The position numbers and the translations under genes were made by a program. Source: Desulfobacterales bacterium (GTDB taxonomy: Bacteria; Desulfobacterota; Desulfobacteria; Desulfobacterales; JAFDCJ01). Taken from it: 19,573 nucleotides of DNA. Below are positions 6,514 to 15,684 of this stretch, one piece after another. How positions within the stretch are numbered: position 1 is the first letter of the stretch; the number at the start of each line of letters is the position of its first letter. The notes beneath the pieces are model-generated. The model did no database searches, was not told where the DNA came from, and was given only the letters and a program-made list of their open reading frames with translations. Location of the stretch: NCBI GenBank assembly GCA_020345785.1, contig CP070771.1, positions 7,143,715-7,163,287 of the forward strand, in the 5' to 3' direction.

Positions 6514-8694
6514 TCAAGCCAAACGGTATCGCAGCCTCGTATAGCGCTTCTGGGTTTTATTATTGTTCACCGCGATGGCCATCGCTTTCTTGCTGCCTAC
6601 GATGACGACCAGACGTTTACCGCGGGTAACCGCCGTATAGATCAAATTGCGCTGCAAGAGGATATAGTGCTGGGTAACGATGGGGATGATGACGGCCGGA
6701 TACTCCGAGCCCTGCGATTTATGCACCGATACCGCATAGGCCGGCACGATTTCATCCAGATCGCTGAAGTCGTATGGCACCTGCCGGCCGTCAAAGGTGA
6801 CCACGACTTCCTGGTCTTCCCAGTCAATGGAAGTTATCCGTCCGATATCACCATTGAATACTTCCTTGTCATAATTGTTTCTGATTTGCATGACCTTGTC
6901 GTTGGCCCGGAAGGTGCGATCGCCGCGCGTGATTCCTCCCTCCCCGGGATTTAAAACGGCCTGCAGTTGTTGATTAAGGTTGGCGGCACCGACGACCCCC
7001 CGGTGCATGGGAGCCAATACCTGGATCTCGTCAACCGGATCCAGACCAAAGCGCCGTGGGATACGCTTTTTACTAAGCTGCAGAATAATCTCCAGCACTT
7101 TTTCAGGATCTTCCTGTTCGATAAAGTAAAAATCGTTGGGCGGGCCGGAGGAATCGGCGGTATAAAGGGAAGGTAAAACACCTTCGTTGATTTTATGGGC
7201 GTTGACAATGATGTTGCTGGTCATGGCCTGGCGAAAAATCTTATCCAGGGTCACCACCGGTACCGCCGAGGATGCAATGATATCATTGAGAACATTGCCG
7301 GCTCCCACTGAAGGAAGCTGGTTAACATCGCCGACCAAAATAAAAGTGGCAAACGGCGGGACCGCCCGCAACAGGAAGTACATCAGAATGGTATCGATCA
7401 TCGAAGCTTCATCGATAATCAGTACGTCACAGTCAAGCGGTTTGTCCTCATTGCGCTGAAAGCCGCCTTTTTGCAGGCTGTATTCCAGCAGCCGGTGGAT
7501 GGTTTTGGCATCAAAACCGGTGGTCTCACCCATTCGTTTGGCGGCCCGGCCGGTGGGTGCGGCCAGCAGGATGCGGGCCTTGATTCGGGAGTAAATCTTT
7601 AGGATCGCGTTGATGATGGTCGTTTTGCCGGTGCCCGGGCCGCCGGTGATCACCATGACTTTGTTTTCAATGGCGCGGCGCACAGCCTCAATCTGTTTGT
7701 CGTCCAGGCTGATCGCCAGCTGCCCCTGAACCCAGTCGATGGCCTTTTGAGAATCAATGTCCCGCATGGTTTTGGGGGCATTGAGCAGCGTTTTTACACC
7801 CCGTGCAACCCCCGTTTCACACAGGTGAAACCGGCTTAAAAACACGGCTTTGTGATTTTCCTGAAACGTATCGAGGCTGTTGTTCAAATCTTCAATAACG
7901 ATCTTCTGGTTTAGCGCCAGCGTCCCGAGGGCTTGAACCACGGCCTCGCGCTCGATATCGAGGATCTCACAGCTTTTTGAAATCAGCGGCTCATAGGGAA
8001 AGTAAACATGGCCATCGTCCGACAGCTGATTTAAAACGTAAAGGATACCGGCTTCAACCCGCATGCCGGCGTCTCCGGCAATGCCCAGCTTGGCGGCGAT
8101 CTGGTCGGCGGTGACAAATCCGATCCCGAAGATATCGGTGGCCAGCCGATAAGGATTTTCTTTGACCACGGCGATGGACCGGCTGCCGTAGTGTTTGAAG
8201 ATTTTAGCGGCATACCCGGTGCCGACGCCGTGGCTTTGCAGGAAAAGCATCACATCCCGGATGTCTTTTTGGGCATCCCAGGCGTTTGCAATCATGCCGA
8301 TCCGTTTTTTGCCGATACCCTCCACCTCGGCCAGTCGCTGGATATCGCTTTCGATGATATCCAGTGTCTTTTTCCCGAATCGATCCACAATGCGGCCGGC
8401 CATCACCGGGCCAAGCCCTTTGATCAGACCCGAGCCCAGATATTTTCGGATGCCGTAAATAGTTGCCGGAACTTTGGTGCGATATTCAAGTACTTTAAAC
8501 TGCTCACCGAATTTGGGGTGGCGGGTCCACTCGCCCTTCATTTCAAGAATTTCACCGGGCATGGGTGCCATCAGCGTTCCCACGACCGTTACAAGGTCAC
8601 GCCGTCCGGTCACTTTCACCTTGGCAATGGTAAAGCCATTTTCCTCGTTGGTAAAGGTTATACGCTCAATTTGGCCGGTTAGATCATTTGGCAT
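6514..8694 (-). CDS. recD2: RecD2-type ATP-dependent DNA helicase (RecD/TraA family)
   Basis: This 726-residue protein matches the RecD2 family length and order: an N-terminal OB-like segment (1-80), tandem helix-hairpin-helix-like elements (YLGSGLIKGLGPVMAGRIV near 85-103 and VEGIGKKRIG near 124-133), then a superfamily 1B helicase core. Visible motifs are Walker A GGPGTGKTT (351-359), LLAAPTGRAAKR, Walker B DVLIIDEASM (423-432), motif III GDVNQLPSVG (455-464), and late motifs YAVSVHKSQGSEYPAVI and NLIYTAVTRGK. RecD2 is a 5'-3' helicase that acts without RecB and RecC; roles proposed in other bacteria include replication-fork and recombination control. No recB or recC is in the window. The ATG at 8694 has no convincing Shine-Dalgarno, and the upstream DNA is a repeat array, so its translation signals are unusual. 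It is probably transcribed from beyond the array. Confidence 0.93.
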   Translation of the reverse strand: MPNDLTGQIERITFTNEENGFTIAKVKVTGRRDLVTVVGTLMAPMPGEILEMKGEWTRHPKFGEQFKVLEYRTKVPATIYGIRKYLGSGLIKGLGPVMAGRIVDRFGKKTLDIIESDIQRLAEVEGIGKKRIGMIANAWDAQKDIRDVMLFLQSHGVGTGYAAKIFKHYGSRSIAVVKENPYRLATDIFGIGFVTADQIAAKLGIAGDAGMRVEAGILYVLNQLSDDGHVYFPYEPLISKSCEILDIEREAVVQALGTLALNQKIVIEDLNNSLDTFQENHKAVFLSRFHLCETGVARGVKTLLNAPKTMRDIDSQKAIDWVQGQLAISLDDKQIEAVRRAIENKVMVITGGPGTGKTTIINAILKIYSRIKARILLAAPTGRAAKRMGETTGFDAKTIHRLLEYSLQKGGFQRNEDKPLDCDVLIIDEASMIDTILMYFLLRAVPPFATFILVGDVNQLPSVGAGNVLNDIIASSAVPVVTLDKIFRQAMTSNIIVNAHKINEGVLPSLYTADSSGPPNDFYFIEQEDPEKVLEIILQLSKKRIPRRFGLDPVDEIQVLAPMHRGVVGAANLNQQLQAVLNPGEGGITRGDRTFRANDKVMQIRNNYDKEVFNGDIGRITSIDWEDQEVVVTFDGRQVPYDFSDLDEIVPAYAVSVHKSQGSEYPAVIIPIVTQHYILLQRNLIYTAVTRGKRLVVIVGSKKAMAIAVNNNKTQKRYTRLRYRLA

Positions 8695-8702
8695 AGCTTA
8701 TT

Positions 8703-8906
8703 AAGCTCGTAAGTTGGTGAGTTCGTAAGCTCGTAAGCTGGTAGGCTCATCAGCTCATAGGTTCATAAGCTCGCAAGTTCGTAACCTGGTGAGCTGGAGA
8801 GGGAATAAAATAAAATGCCTTCATAGCTTATGAACTTTCCAACTCACGAACTTATCAGCTATCTCATCCCTTTCAACTCAACAACTCACGAGCTCACGAA
8901 CTCACC
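8703..8906. repeat. Degenerate 8-bp AAGYTSGT tandem array with an inverted second half
   Basis: From 8703 to about 8800 there are roughly twelve units of about 8 bases (AAGCTCGT, AAGTTGGT, AGTTCGT, AAGCTGGT, AGGCTCAT and so on). After an AT-rich spacer (about 8805-8820), the complementary type (ACTCACGA, ACTTATCAGCT, ACTCACGAGCTC) runs to the stop codon of the trmO-like gene. The whole can fold into a long imperfect hairpin. It separates recD2 from trmO and occupies the place where recD2's promoter would be. Units are too short and continuous for a CRISPR. Confidence 0.7.
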
Positions 8907-8908
8907 AG

Positions 8909-9319
8909 CTATTCTCCCACCCAATCAGGCACTCGCACATCCGACACCGTGTCCGGAATATAGCATTTGATATCAACAACCGGTGATCCGTCGAAGGCAT
9001 CGATGTCTTCTATGGCAATTTTGTTGCCCTTAACTGACATTATTTTGCATAAGGTGAGCCCGACAAGATTGGGCCTTTGCGGCGAGTGAGTGGCAAAAAC
9101 CCCGGTTAGCGGAATACTCGGATCTTTTCGGGGATGAACTTGAAGAGTTCGGCGTTTTTCCGGCGCATCATTCTGATGGAACCAGTAGAGCACAAAAATA
9201 TGCGAAAAGCCGTCGAGTCCCAGCAGGCCGTCTGCAAACTCCTCAAAAATTTCGATCCACACCCTTTCATCGCTTTTCCTGACAATCCCGACCGGATTAA
9301 GGTAAAAAGATGCCGTCAT
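8909..9319 (-). CDS. TrmO/TsaA-family tRNA (t6A37) N6-methyltransferase-like protein, short form
   Basis: The 136-residue product shows the conserved TsaA/YaeB/VirR signatures: an NPVGIVRKSDE start, GLDGFSHIFVLYWFH (34-48), FATHSPQRPNLVGLT (75-89), the SAM-binding family hallmark, and DGSPVVDIKCYIP (110-122). Characterised TrmO uses SAM to methylate N6 of threonylcarbamoyl-adenosine at position 37 of tRNA-Thr. The E. coli enzyme is about 235 residues with an extra C-terminal domain absent here, so this is the single-barrel form seen in many archaea and anaerobes, and its substrate is less certain. The start at 9319 follows AGAAAGG at six bases. The frame is open upstream to 9442, but that 41-codon extension lies over repeat-like DNA and is not family sequence. 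Confidence 0.8.
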   Translation of the reverse strand: MTASFYLNPVGIVRKSDERVWIEIFEEFADGLLGLDGFSHIFVLYWFHQNDAPEKRRTLQVHPRKDPSIPLTGVFATHSPQRPNLVGLTLCKIMSVKGNKIAIEDIDAFDGSPVVDIKCYIPDTVSDVRVPDWVGE

Positions 9320-9325
9320 TGAATG

Positions 9326-9332
9326 CCTTTCT
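9326..9332 (-). promoter_or_regulatory. Ribosome binding site choosing the trmO-like start
   Basis: The reverse strand reads AGAAAGG six bases before ATG 9319. It favours the 136-residue form over a 177-residue one starting at 9442. Confidence 0.6.
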
Positions 9333-9339
9333 GGATAGA

Positions 9340-9800
9340 GGTTCAGGGTTATAGGGCCTAAGGTCAAAGGTTCAAGGCCAAAGTTAAAAGGTTCGGACAA
9401 ATAAACTCCGTGTATTTGGTCCTTAATGCCTAAACTTTTCAAAACCCATCCGCCTTGCCCCGTGAGCCGTGCGCCGGTTTCACCTCACGTCCCTCAACCG
9501 GCAACCCGAATCCCGCTCCTGCTTTTTACGCTATGCGCCATGCTCTATGCCCTCTGCCCATCCCCCGCACCCCACAATGTATTGAATATTGAAGATTGAA
9601 TAATGACTAATTATGGAAGTCGCATGGCTCGGTCTTTTGATAATTTTTAAAACAGATAGAATTCCTTCATTCGACATTCGTCATTCGTCACTCGTCAATC
9701 CGTTGGTCCCCGCCACCCGCAACACGCCGCCTTCCTATCCATTTTAATCAATCCGAAATCCGCAATCTGCAATCCGCAATCGAAGGACCCGCAACTCGGC
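9340..9800. other. Gap filled with several degenerate word-repeat families
   Basis: No gene is supported. In order it holds: AAGGTCAAAGGTTCAAGG words (about 9358-9395); TATGCGCCATGCTCTATGCC words (9527-9560); ATTGAATATTGAAGATTGAATA (about 9581-9602); CATTCGACATTCGTCATTCG words (about 9669-9700); and AATCCGAAATCCGCAATCTG words (9746-9781). Each is a different 7-10 base word repeated two to five times with drift. The gap must also carry the 3' end of the acetoacetyl-CoA synthetase transcript and the promoter of trmO, neither of which I can point to. Confidence 0.5.
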
Positions 9801-11756
<1,956 letters not shown>

Positions 11757-11850
11757 GATCGTCCCCCTTTTTAAACGTTGCTCAGAAAATTTAAACCCGG
11801 TACCTTCCCCTCTTAAAAATGCCGCAACAATTTAAATGTTTGAAATAAGA

Positions 11851-11880
11851 CACGAATTATCACGAAATTTTACGAATCTT
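11851..11880. repeat. CACGAATTATCACGAAATTTTACGAAT word repeat
   Basis: Three degenerate copies of an (A/C)ACGAAT(T) word spaced 9-11 bases apart lie just upstream of acetoacetyl-CoA synthetase. It is a low-complexity repeat, distinct from the others in this window. Confidence 0.45.
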
Positions 11881-12010
11881 ACATGCTCTTGCAGCCATAA
11901 GTCAAGAGCAGGTTCACGGAAACAAACTATCTAAAGTTCTGTCCGGGCTTGGCCACAGCTCAGATTAGAGTTTTAAAAGTAAAGTTTTTGCATTTTGTGA
12001 TAAAAAATTT

Positions 12011-12080
12011 TCTCGCAAAGCCGCAAAGCCCGCAAAGGTAAATTTTTAAGTTAATCTTGGCGTCGTTGCGTCTTGGCGAG
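12011..12080. repeat. Inverted pair of CGCAAAGCCGCAAAG words
   Basis: The left arm TCTCGCAAAGCCGCAAAGCC continues as CGCAAAGG (12011-12038). The right arm CTTGGCGTCGTTGCGTCTTG runs to GGCGAG (12056-12080) and is its approximate reverse complement, with an AT-rich loop of about 17 bases. It lies in the divergent 500-base gap between acetoacetyl-CoA synthetase and threonine aldolase, and the hairpin may affect either transcript. No promoter could be assigned with confidence in this gap. Confidence 0.6.
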
Positions 12081-12246
12081 CACACGAAGGCGGATTGGCT
12101 CCGGTTCATCCGGTTTAGGTTCTACATTTTTAGTGGTCATCGTTTATTAGAATTTTAATGCTTGCAGGCCTTGGGGATTTCAGCTATCACTATGGGCCGT
12201 GAAAGAGTTTTGTGGCGCATTCACCAAAGCGACTTAAATAAACCTT

Positions 12247-12252
12247 GAGGAG
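12247..12252 (+). promoter_or_regulatory. Ribosome binding site for threonine aldolase
   Basis: GAGGAG seven bases before ATG 12260 sets the start at MRVVDLRSD. An in-frame TTG at 12245 overlaps this site and is not used. Confidence 0.75.
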
Positions 12253-12259
12253 TGAAAGC

Positions 12260-13297
12260 ATGAGAGTAGTTGATCTGAGATCCGACACCATGACCCGACC
12301 GACACCTGCCATGTCGCAGGCCATGGCAGAAGCGAAAGTTGGTGACGATGTGTTCGGGGAAGACCCGACCGTCAACAAACTGGAGCAGATGGCGGCCGAG
12401 CGTTTGGGCAAGGAGGCCGCATTATTCGTTGCCAGCGGGACCATGGGCAATTTGGTCAGTCTGCTGGCCCACTGCGGCCGGGGTGACGAAATAATCCTGG
12501 GCAGCCTTTCGCACACATTTTTTTTCGAACAGGGCGGATCGGCCGCCGTGGGCGGAATTCATCCCCGCACGGTTGCCAATCTGCCGGACGGTAGGCTGCC
12601 CCCGGCGGAAATTGAAGCCGCGATTCGAACCGATAATGTCCACTTTCCGATCACCCGCCTCATTGTTCTTGAAAACACCCAGAATCTTTGCAGCGGATAT
12701 CCCCTGGATATGGAATACATGCAGGCGGTGGGTGCTATTGCCCGTCGCCACGGCTTGAAAATCCATGTGGACGGCGCCCGATTATTTAATGCAGCGGTCG
12801 CGCTGGGGGTAAGCGCGAAGCAATTGGCGGCCGAAGCCGATTCAGTATCCTTTTGTCTAAGTAAAGGCCTGGCGGCGCCGGTCGGCTCGCTGGTGTGCGG
12901 CAGCCGGGAATTCATTGCCCGGGCACGGCGTGCCCGCAAAGTGTTGGGCGGCGGCATGCGACAGGCCGGCGTCCTGGCAGCCGCCGGCATCGTGGCGCTT
13001 GATGAGATGGTGGATCGCCTGGCGGATGATCATGCCAACGCCCGTAAACTTGCCGAAGGTCTGGCCCGGATACCCGGTTTGTCCATCGATCCAGCCGGAA
13101 TTAAAACCAACATTGTCTACTTCGGCGTCACCCGCGCCGATATGAGCGCCGAGCAACTGGTAGCGCGCCTGAATGAGCAGGGCGCTCGTATGCTGCCGGT
13201 GGGAGTCGGCCGCATCAGGGCGGTGACGCATTACCACATCACCGCGGAAGATATTGATTATACACTGGGGGTATTCTCGAAGGTGATGGCGGCATAG
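12260..13297 (+). CDS. ltaE: Low-specificity L-threonine aldolase
   Basis: The 345-residue product is a fold-type I PLP enzyme of the threonine aldolase family, with the family start VDLRSDTMTRPTPAM and VGDDVFGEDPTVN (27-39). It also has VASGTMGN (57-64, phosphate binding), SHTFFFEQGG (84-93, containing the His that stacks on PLP), HVDGARLFNA (169-178) and the Schiff-base Lys202 in CLSKGLAAPVGS. The reaction cleaves L-threonine or allo-threonine to glycine and acetaldehyde, supplying glycine to the one-carbon pool shared with GlyA. Oddity: the usual ENTHN segment is ENTQN here (138-142), so the second active-site His is Gln141; this may shift substrate preference. The gene is alone on its strand between repeat-rich gaps. 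Confidence 0.92.
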   Translation: MRVVDLRSDTMTRPTPAMSQAMAEAKVGDDVFGEDPTVNKLEQMAAERLGKEAALFVASGTMGNLVSLLAHCGRGDEIILGSLSHTFFFEQGGSAAVGGIHPRTVANLPDGRLPPAEIEAAIRTDNVHFPITRLIVLENTQNLCSGYPLDMEYMQAVGAIARRHGLKIHVDGARLFNAAVALGVSAKQLAAEADSVSFCLSKGLAAPVGSLVCGSREFIARARRARKVLGGGMRQAGVLAAAGIVALDEMVDRLADDHANARKLAEGLARIPGLSIDPAGIKTNIVYFGVTRADMSAEQLVARLNEQGARMLPVGVGRIRAVTHYHITAEDIDYTLGVFSKVMAA

Positions 13298-13676
13298 GGG
13301 AAAAGGCTGGTCGCAGGGCACAATTCGTCAGCAGTGATGTGTAGGGTGTAGAGAATAAGGTGTGACGCGCAGAAGGTGCGCGCCTTGAAAGGTACGATAG
13401 ACTATAGCAATCTTTTACTATAAACGCGCTGCATTTGCGGATATGGGTCTGATTTCATTTTTTTTATCTCTGCCAACCCTATAATAACAGATCTCATTCC
13501 GCCAAACCCAATATTCCAACACTCCATTATTCCCTGGCCCAGACCGTTTTTAACCTAAATCGAATTTTAGCTGCTTTTACCTAAACAGGACAAATCCGCT
13601 TTAAATTCTCAGAACGTCGCGCCAGGGCGGGCCACTACCCCATGGCATTCATTTACGGCGAAGCCAATCTTCTCTG

Positions 13677-13699
13677 ACCTGGCCCAGGGACCAGGTTTT
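13677..13699 (+). terminator. Hairpin with T run in the formate dehydrogenase leader
   Basis: ACCTGG (13677-13682) pairs perfectly with CCAGGT (13691-13696) around CCCAGGGA, followed by TTT. The short T run makes it a weak terminator candidate. It lies about 235 bases before the operon and about 380 bases after ltaE. It could be the ltaE terminator or an attenuator. Confidence 0.35.
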
Positions 13700-13753
13700 C
13701 AATGTTAGAATAAAGGGGGTTGAAAATATAACCATTTGGCTAAAAATCGAACA

Positions 13754-13782
13754 TTGACAACTAGTCCCATCTATGATATTCG
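13754..13782 (+). promoter_or_regulatory. Possible sigma-70 promoter for the formate dehydrogenase operon
   Basis: TTGACA (13754-13759) is followed by GATATT at a 15-base spacing or TATTCG at 17 bases. The -35 is perfect but the -10 is poor. It lies about 150 bases before the NuoE-like start. Confidence 0.3.
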
Positions 13783-13933
13783 ATCCGACATTGCCGTTTA
13801 ATTAAGATTTTTATGTCTAGGGCTACAATCGAATCCGCTACACATATCCGCATTCTCACTAGATCCGGTTCAATAAGCGAATTCTCTTCAGCTATCGATC
13901 GTATTTTTCTACTTCTTTCAGGGAACACCTCCC

Positions 13934-14416
13934 ATGAAAAAGAAAGATATTCTTCAGAAGTATCCTCCCTTGTTAGAAAACGTACTTCTTATACTGCACG
14001 ACTTTCAAAACAACAATCCGCGCAATTACCTGTCTGAAAAAGATATGGCAATGATTGCCAGGTACTTAAATGTGACTTATAGCTCGATTTACGGGATTGT
14101 AAGCTACTATACCCTGTTTAGTTTAAAACCTAGAGGAAAGCACATTATCAGAATTTGCAGCTCGCCAGTATGCGATATGGCCGGTTCTAGAGACATCCTC
14201 ACGGAACTCCATCGAAGCCTGAAAATAGATTTCGGTGAAACGACTGCCGAAGGGCTGTTTACGCTGGAATCAACCGAGTGTCTGGGCCAATGCGATAAAG
14301 CACCGGGCATGTCGGTCGATGAGGAATTTTATGGGAATCTGACGGCAAAAAAGATTAAGACGATTCTCCAAAAATATCGGAACAATTTAGAGCGTCGGAG
14401 GAGAAAAAAAGGGTGA
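13934..14416 (+). CDS. Formate dehydrogenase gamma subunit, NuoE-like [2Fe-2S] protein
   Basis: The 160-residue product is a NuoE/FdsG-type thioredoxin-fold ferredoxin. The N-terminal helical part (LSEKDMAMIARYLNVTYSSI, GIVSYYTLFSLKPRGKH) precedes the cluster ligands Cys75 and Cys80 (CSSPVC) and Cys116 and Cys120 (CLGQC), the expected C-x4-C...C-x3-C set for one [2Fe-2S] cluster. It relays electrons to or from the NuoF-like partner. A weak AGGGA lies nine bases before ATG. The TGA stop overlaps the GTG of the next gene by four bases, so the two are translationally coupled. As the first gene of a gamma-beta-alpha operon, it matches the FdsG/HylC type of soluble formate dehydrogenase rather than respiratory complex I, since no other nuo genes follow. 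Confidence 0.9.
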   Translation: MKKKDILQKYPPLLENVLLILHDFQNNNPRNYLSEKDMAMIARYLNVTYSSIYGIVSYYTLFSLKPRGKHIIRICSSPVCDMAGSRDILTELHRSLKIDFGETTAEGLFTLESTECLGQCDKAPGMSVDEEFYGNLTAKKIKTILQKYRNNLERRRRKKG

Positions 14417-15684
14417 CGAAAGAACGTCGGATCGCATTAAAAAACGTGGGACGGATCAATCCCGCGAAAATAGAAGATTATATTGCTGCGGGCGGCTATA
14501 AAGCGTTGAAACAGGCCTTGCAAACGCCGCCGGAAAAGATCGTTTACGAATTGATTCAATCCGGCTTGAGAGGCAGAGGCGGCGCCGGATTTTCCACGGG
14601 ATTGAAGAAGAAATTCACCAGTGAAGCAACCTGTGTCCTGCTAGAATGCATGCGCTATATTGTTTGCAATGCCGATGAAGGTGAGCCCGGAACTTTCAAA
14701 GACCGCATCATCATGGAGGGCGACCCGCATCTGTTGATCGAGGGCATGATCATCGCGGCCTATGCAGTCGGCGCTCAAAAAGGCTATATCTATATCCGCG
14801 GCGAATACCATAAATCGATTGAAATGACCTGTAAAGCGCTGGGACAGGCCAAAGCGAGCGGTTTCCTTGGCAATAATATTTTAGGGTCCGGCTATTCACT
14901 GGACATCGACGTCAAGCTGGGAGGCGGTTCTTATCTTTGCGGTGAGGAATTTACCCTGCTGGAGTCCATCGAAGGCAAAAGGGGCTATCCGCGGATTAAA
15001 CCGCCTTATCCGGCCGAAAAGGGTTTATTCGCTATGCCCACCTTGATCAACAATGTCGAAACTATTTCCCATATTCCCGCCATCATTCTCAATGGGGCAA
15101 AATGGTACAAAAGCATCGGGACCGACCAATCTCCCGGGACTAAAATATTCTCTATCAGTGGCGATGTGAACAACCCGGGAAATTTTGAAGTCGAAATGGG
15201 CGCAAGCCTAAAGGAACTTGTTTTTAATTTGGCCGGCGGCATTAAAGGCGATAAAAAGTTTAAAGCCGCATTGATCGGGGGCGCCGCCGGAACGTTCGTG
15301 CCGGAATCATTTTTAGATGTCGGCATGGACTTTGAATCCCTAAAGGCAAAAGACGCTGTTTTGGGCTCCGGCGCTGTCATCGTGTTGGCCGAAGATACAT
15401 CCATCCTTGAGATGCTGCTTTCGATCCTGCGGTTTTTCGGACACGAATCGTGCGGCAAATGTGTCCCTTGCCGAGTGGGAACCCGGCACCTGATTATGTT
15501 GCTGGAAAGGATTATTGCAGACGGACCCAACACACATAGTGCCGACATTGATGCATTGGTTGAGCAGTCACAACTCATGGCCAAAACATCATTGTGCCCC
15601 CTTGGCCAATCCCCGGCTTTGCCGATTAGGAGTGCTGTGCAGCACTTTCGCCAGGAACTGGAGCAACCCAAAAACAAATTATGA
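14413..15684 (+). CDS. Formate dehydrogenase beta subunit, NuoF-like NAD(H)/FMN flavoprotein
   Basis: The 423-residue product starts at a GTG inside the preceding stop (GTGA overlap). It has the NuoF FMN/NADH motifs GLRGRGGAGFSTG (51-63), CNADEGEPGTFKDR (85-98), GGSYLCGEEFTLLESIEG (171-188, NADH binding) and LINNVETI. Four [4Fe-4S] ligands are Cys347, Cys350 and Cys353 in ESCGKCVPC plus Cys395 in SLCPLG. It carries electrons between formate-derived clusters and NAD. It lacks both the N-terminal thioredoxin-like domain and the C-terminal ferredoxin domain found in longer HydB/HylB proteins of bifurcating complexes, so it is closer in size to complex I NuoF; simple NAD reduction is favoured but not proven. 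Residues 71-82 (SEATCVLLECMR) are unusual: the family normally has a short EAPGDxK turn here. Confidence 0.92.
   Translation: MTKERRIALKNVGRINPAKIEDYIAAGGYKALKQALQTPPEKIVYELIQSGLRGRGGAGFSTGLKKKFTSEATCVLLECMRYIVCNADEGEPGTFKDRIIMEGDPHLLIEGMIIAAYAVGAQKGYIYIRGEYHKSIEMTCKALGQAKASGFLGNNILGSGYSLDIDVKLGGGSYLCGEEFTLLESIEGKRGYPRIKPPYPAEKGLFAMPTLINNVETISHIPAIILNGAKWYKSIGTDQSPGTKIFSISGDVNNPGNFEVEMGASLKELVFNLAGGIKGDKKFKAALIGGAAGTFVPESFLDVGMDFESLKAKDAVLGSGAVIVLAEDTSILEMLLSILRFFGHESCGKCVPCRVGTRHLIMLLERIIADGPNTHSADIDALVEQSQLMAKTSLCPLGQSPALPIRSAVQHFRQELEQPKNKL

Larger units (their letters stand above)
13298..13933. other. 636-base leader region before the formate dehydrogenase operon
   Basis: No gene is supported here; the 74-codon frame at 13813-14037 has no family features and overlaps the NuoE-like gene. 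The region holds an ATTCCAACACTCCATTATTCC word repeat (about 13511-13532), two copies of CTGGCCCAG (13534-13542 and 13679-13687), a hairpin at 13677-13699 and a TTGACA at 13754. The length and structure suggest regulation of the downstream operon, but no known riboswitch consensus, including the molybdenum cofactor motif, could be recognised by eye. Confidence 0.45.

Noticed and set aside
8703..8906. Possible CRISPR array
   Set aside because: Units are about 8 bases, degenerate and contiguous, without spacers of constant length, and no cas gene is present.
9320..9442. N-terminal extension of the trmO-like gene to 9442
   Set aside because: The family starts at the NPVGIV block, a ribosome binding site fits 9319, and the extension overlies repeat-like DNA.
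13813..14037. 74-codon forward ORF overlapping the NuoE-like start
   Set aside because: Ser-rich composition without motifs, and it overlaps a gene with clear cluster ligands.
13934..15684. Respiratory complex I (nuo) operon
   Set aside because: Only NuoE- and NuoF-like genes are present and the next gene carries a complete formate dehydrogenase catalytic domain with Cys-His at the metal site.
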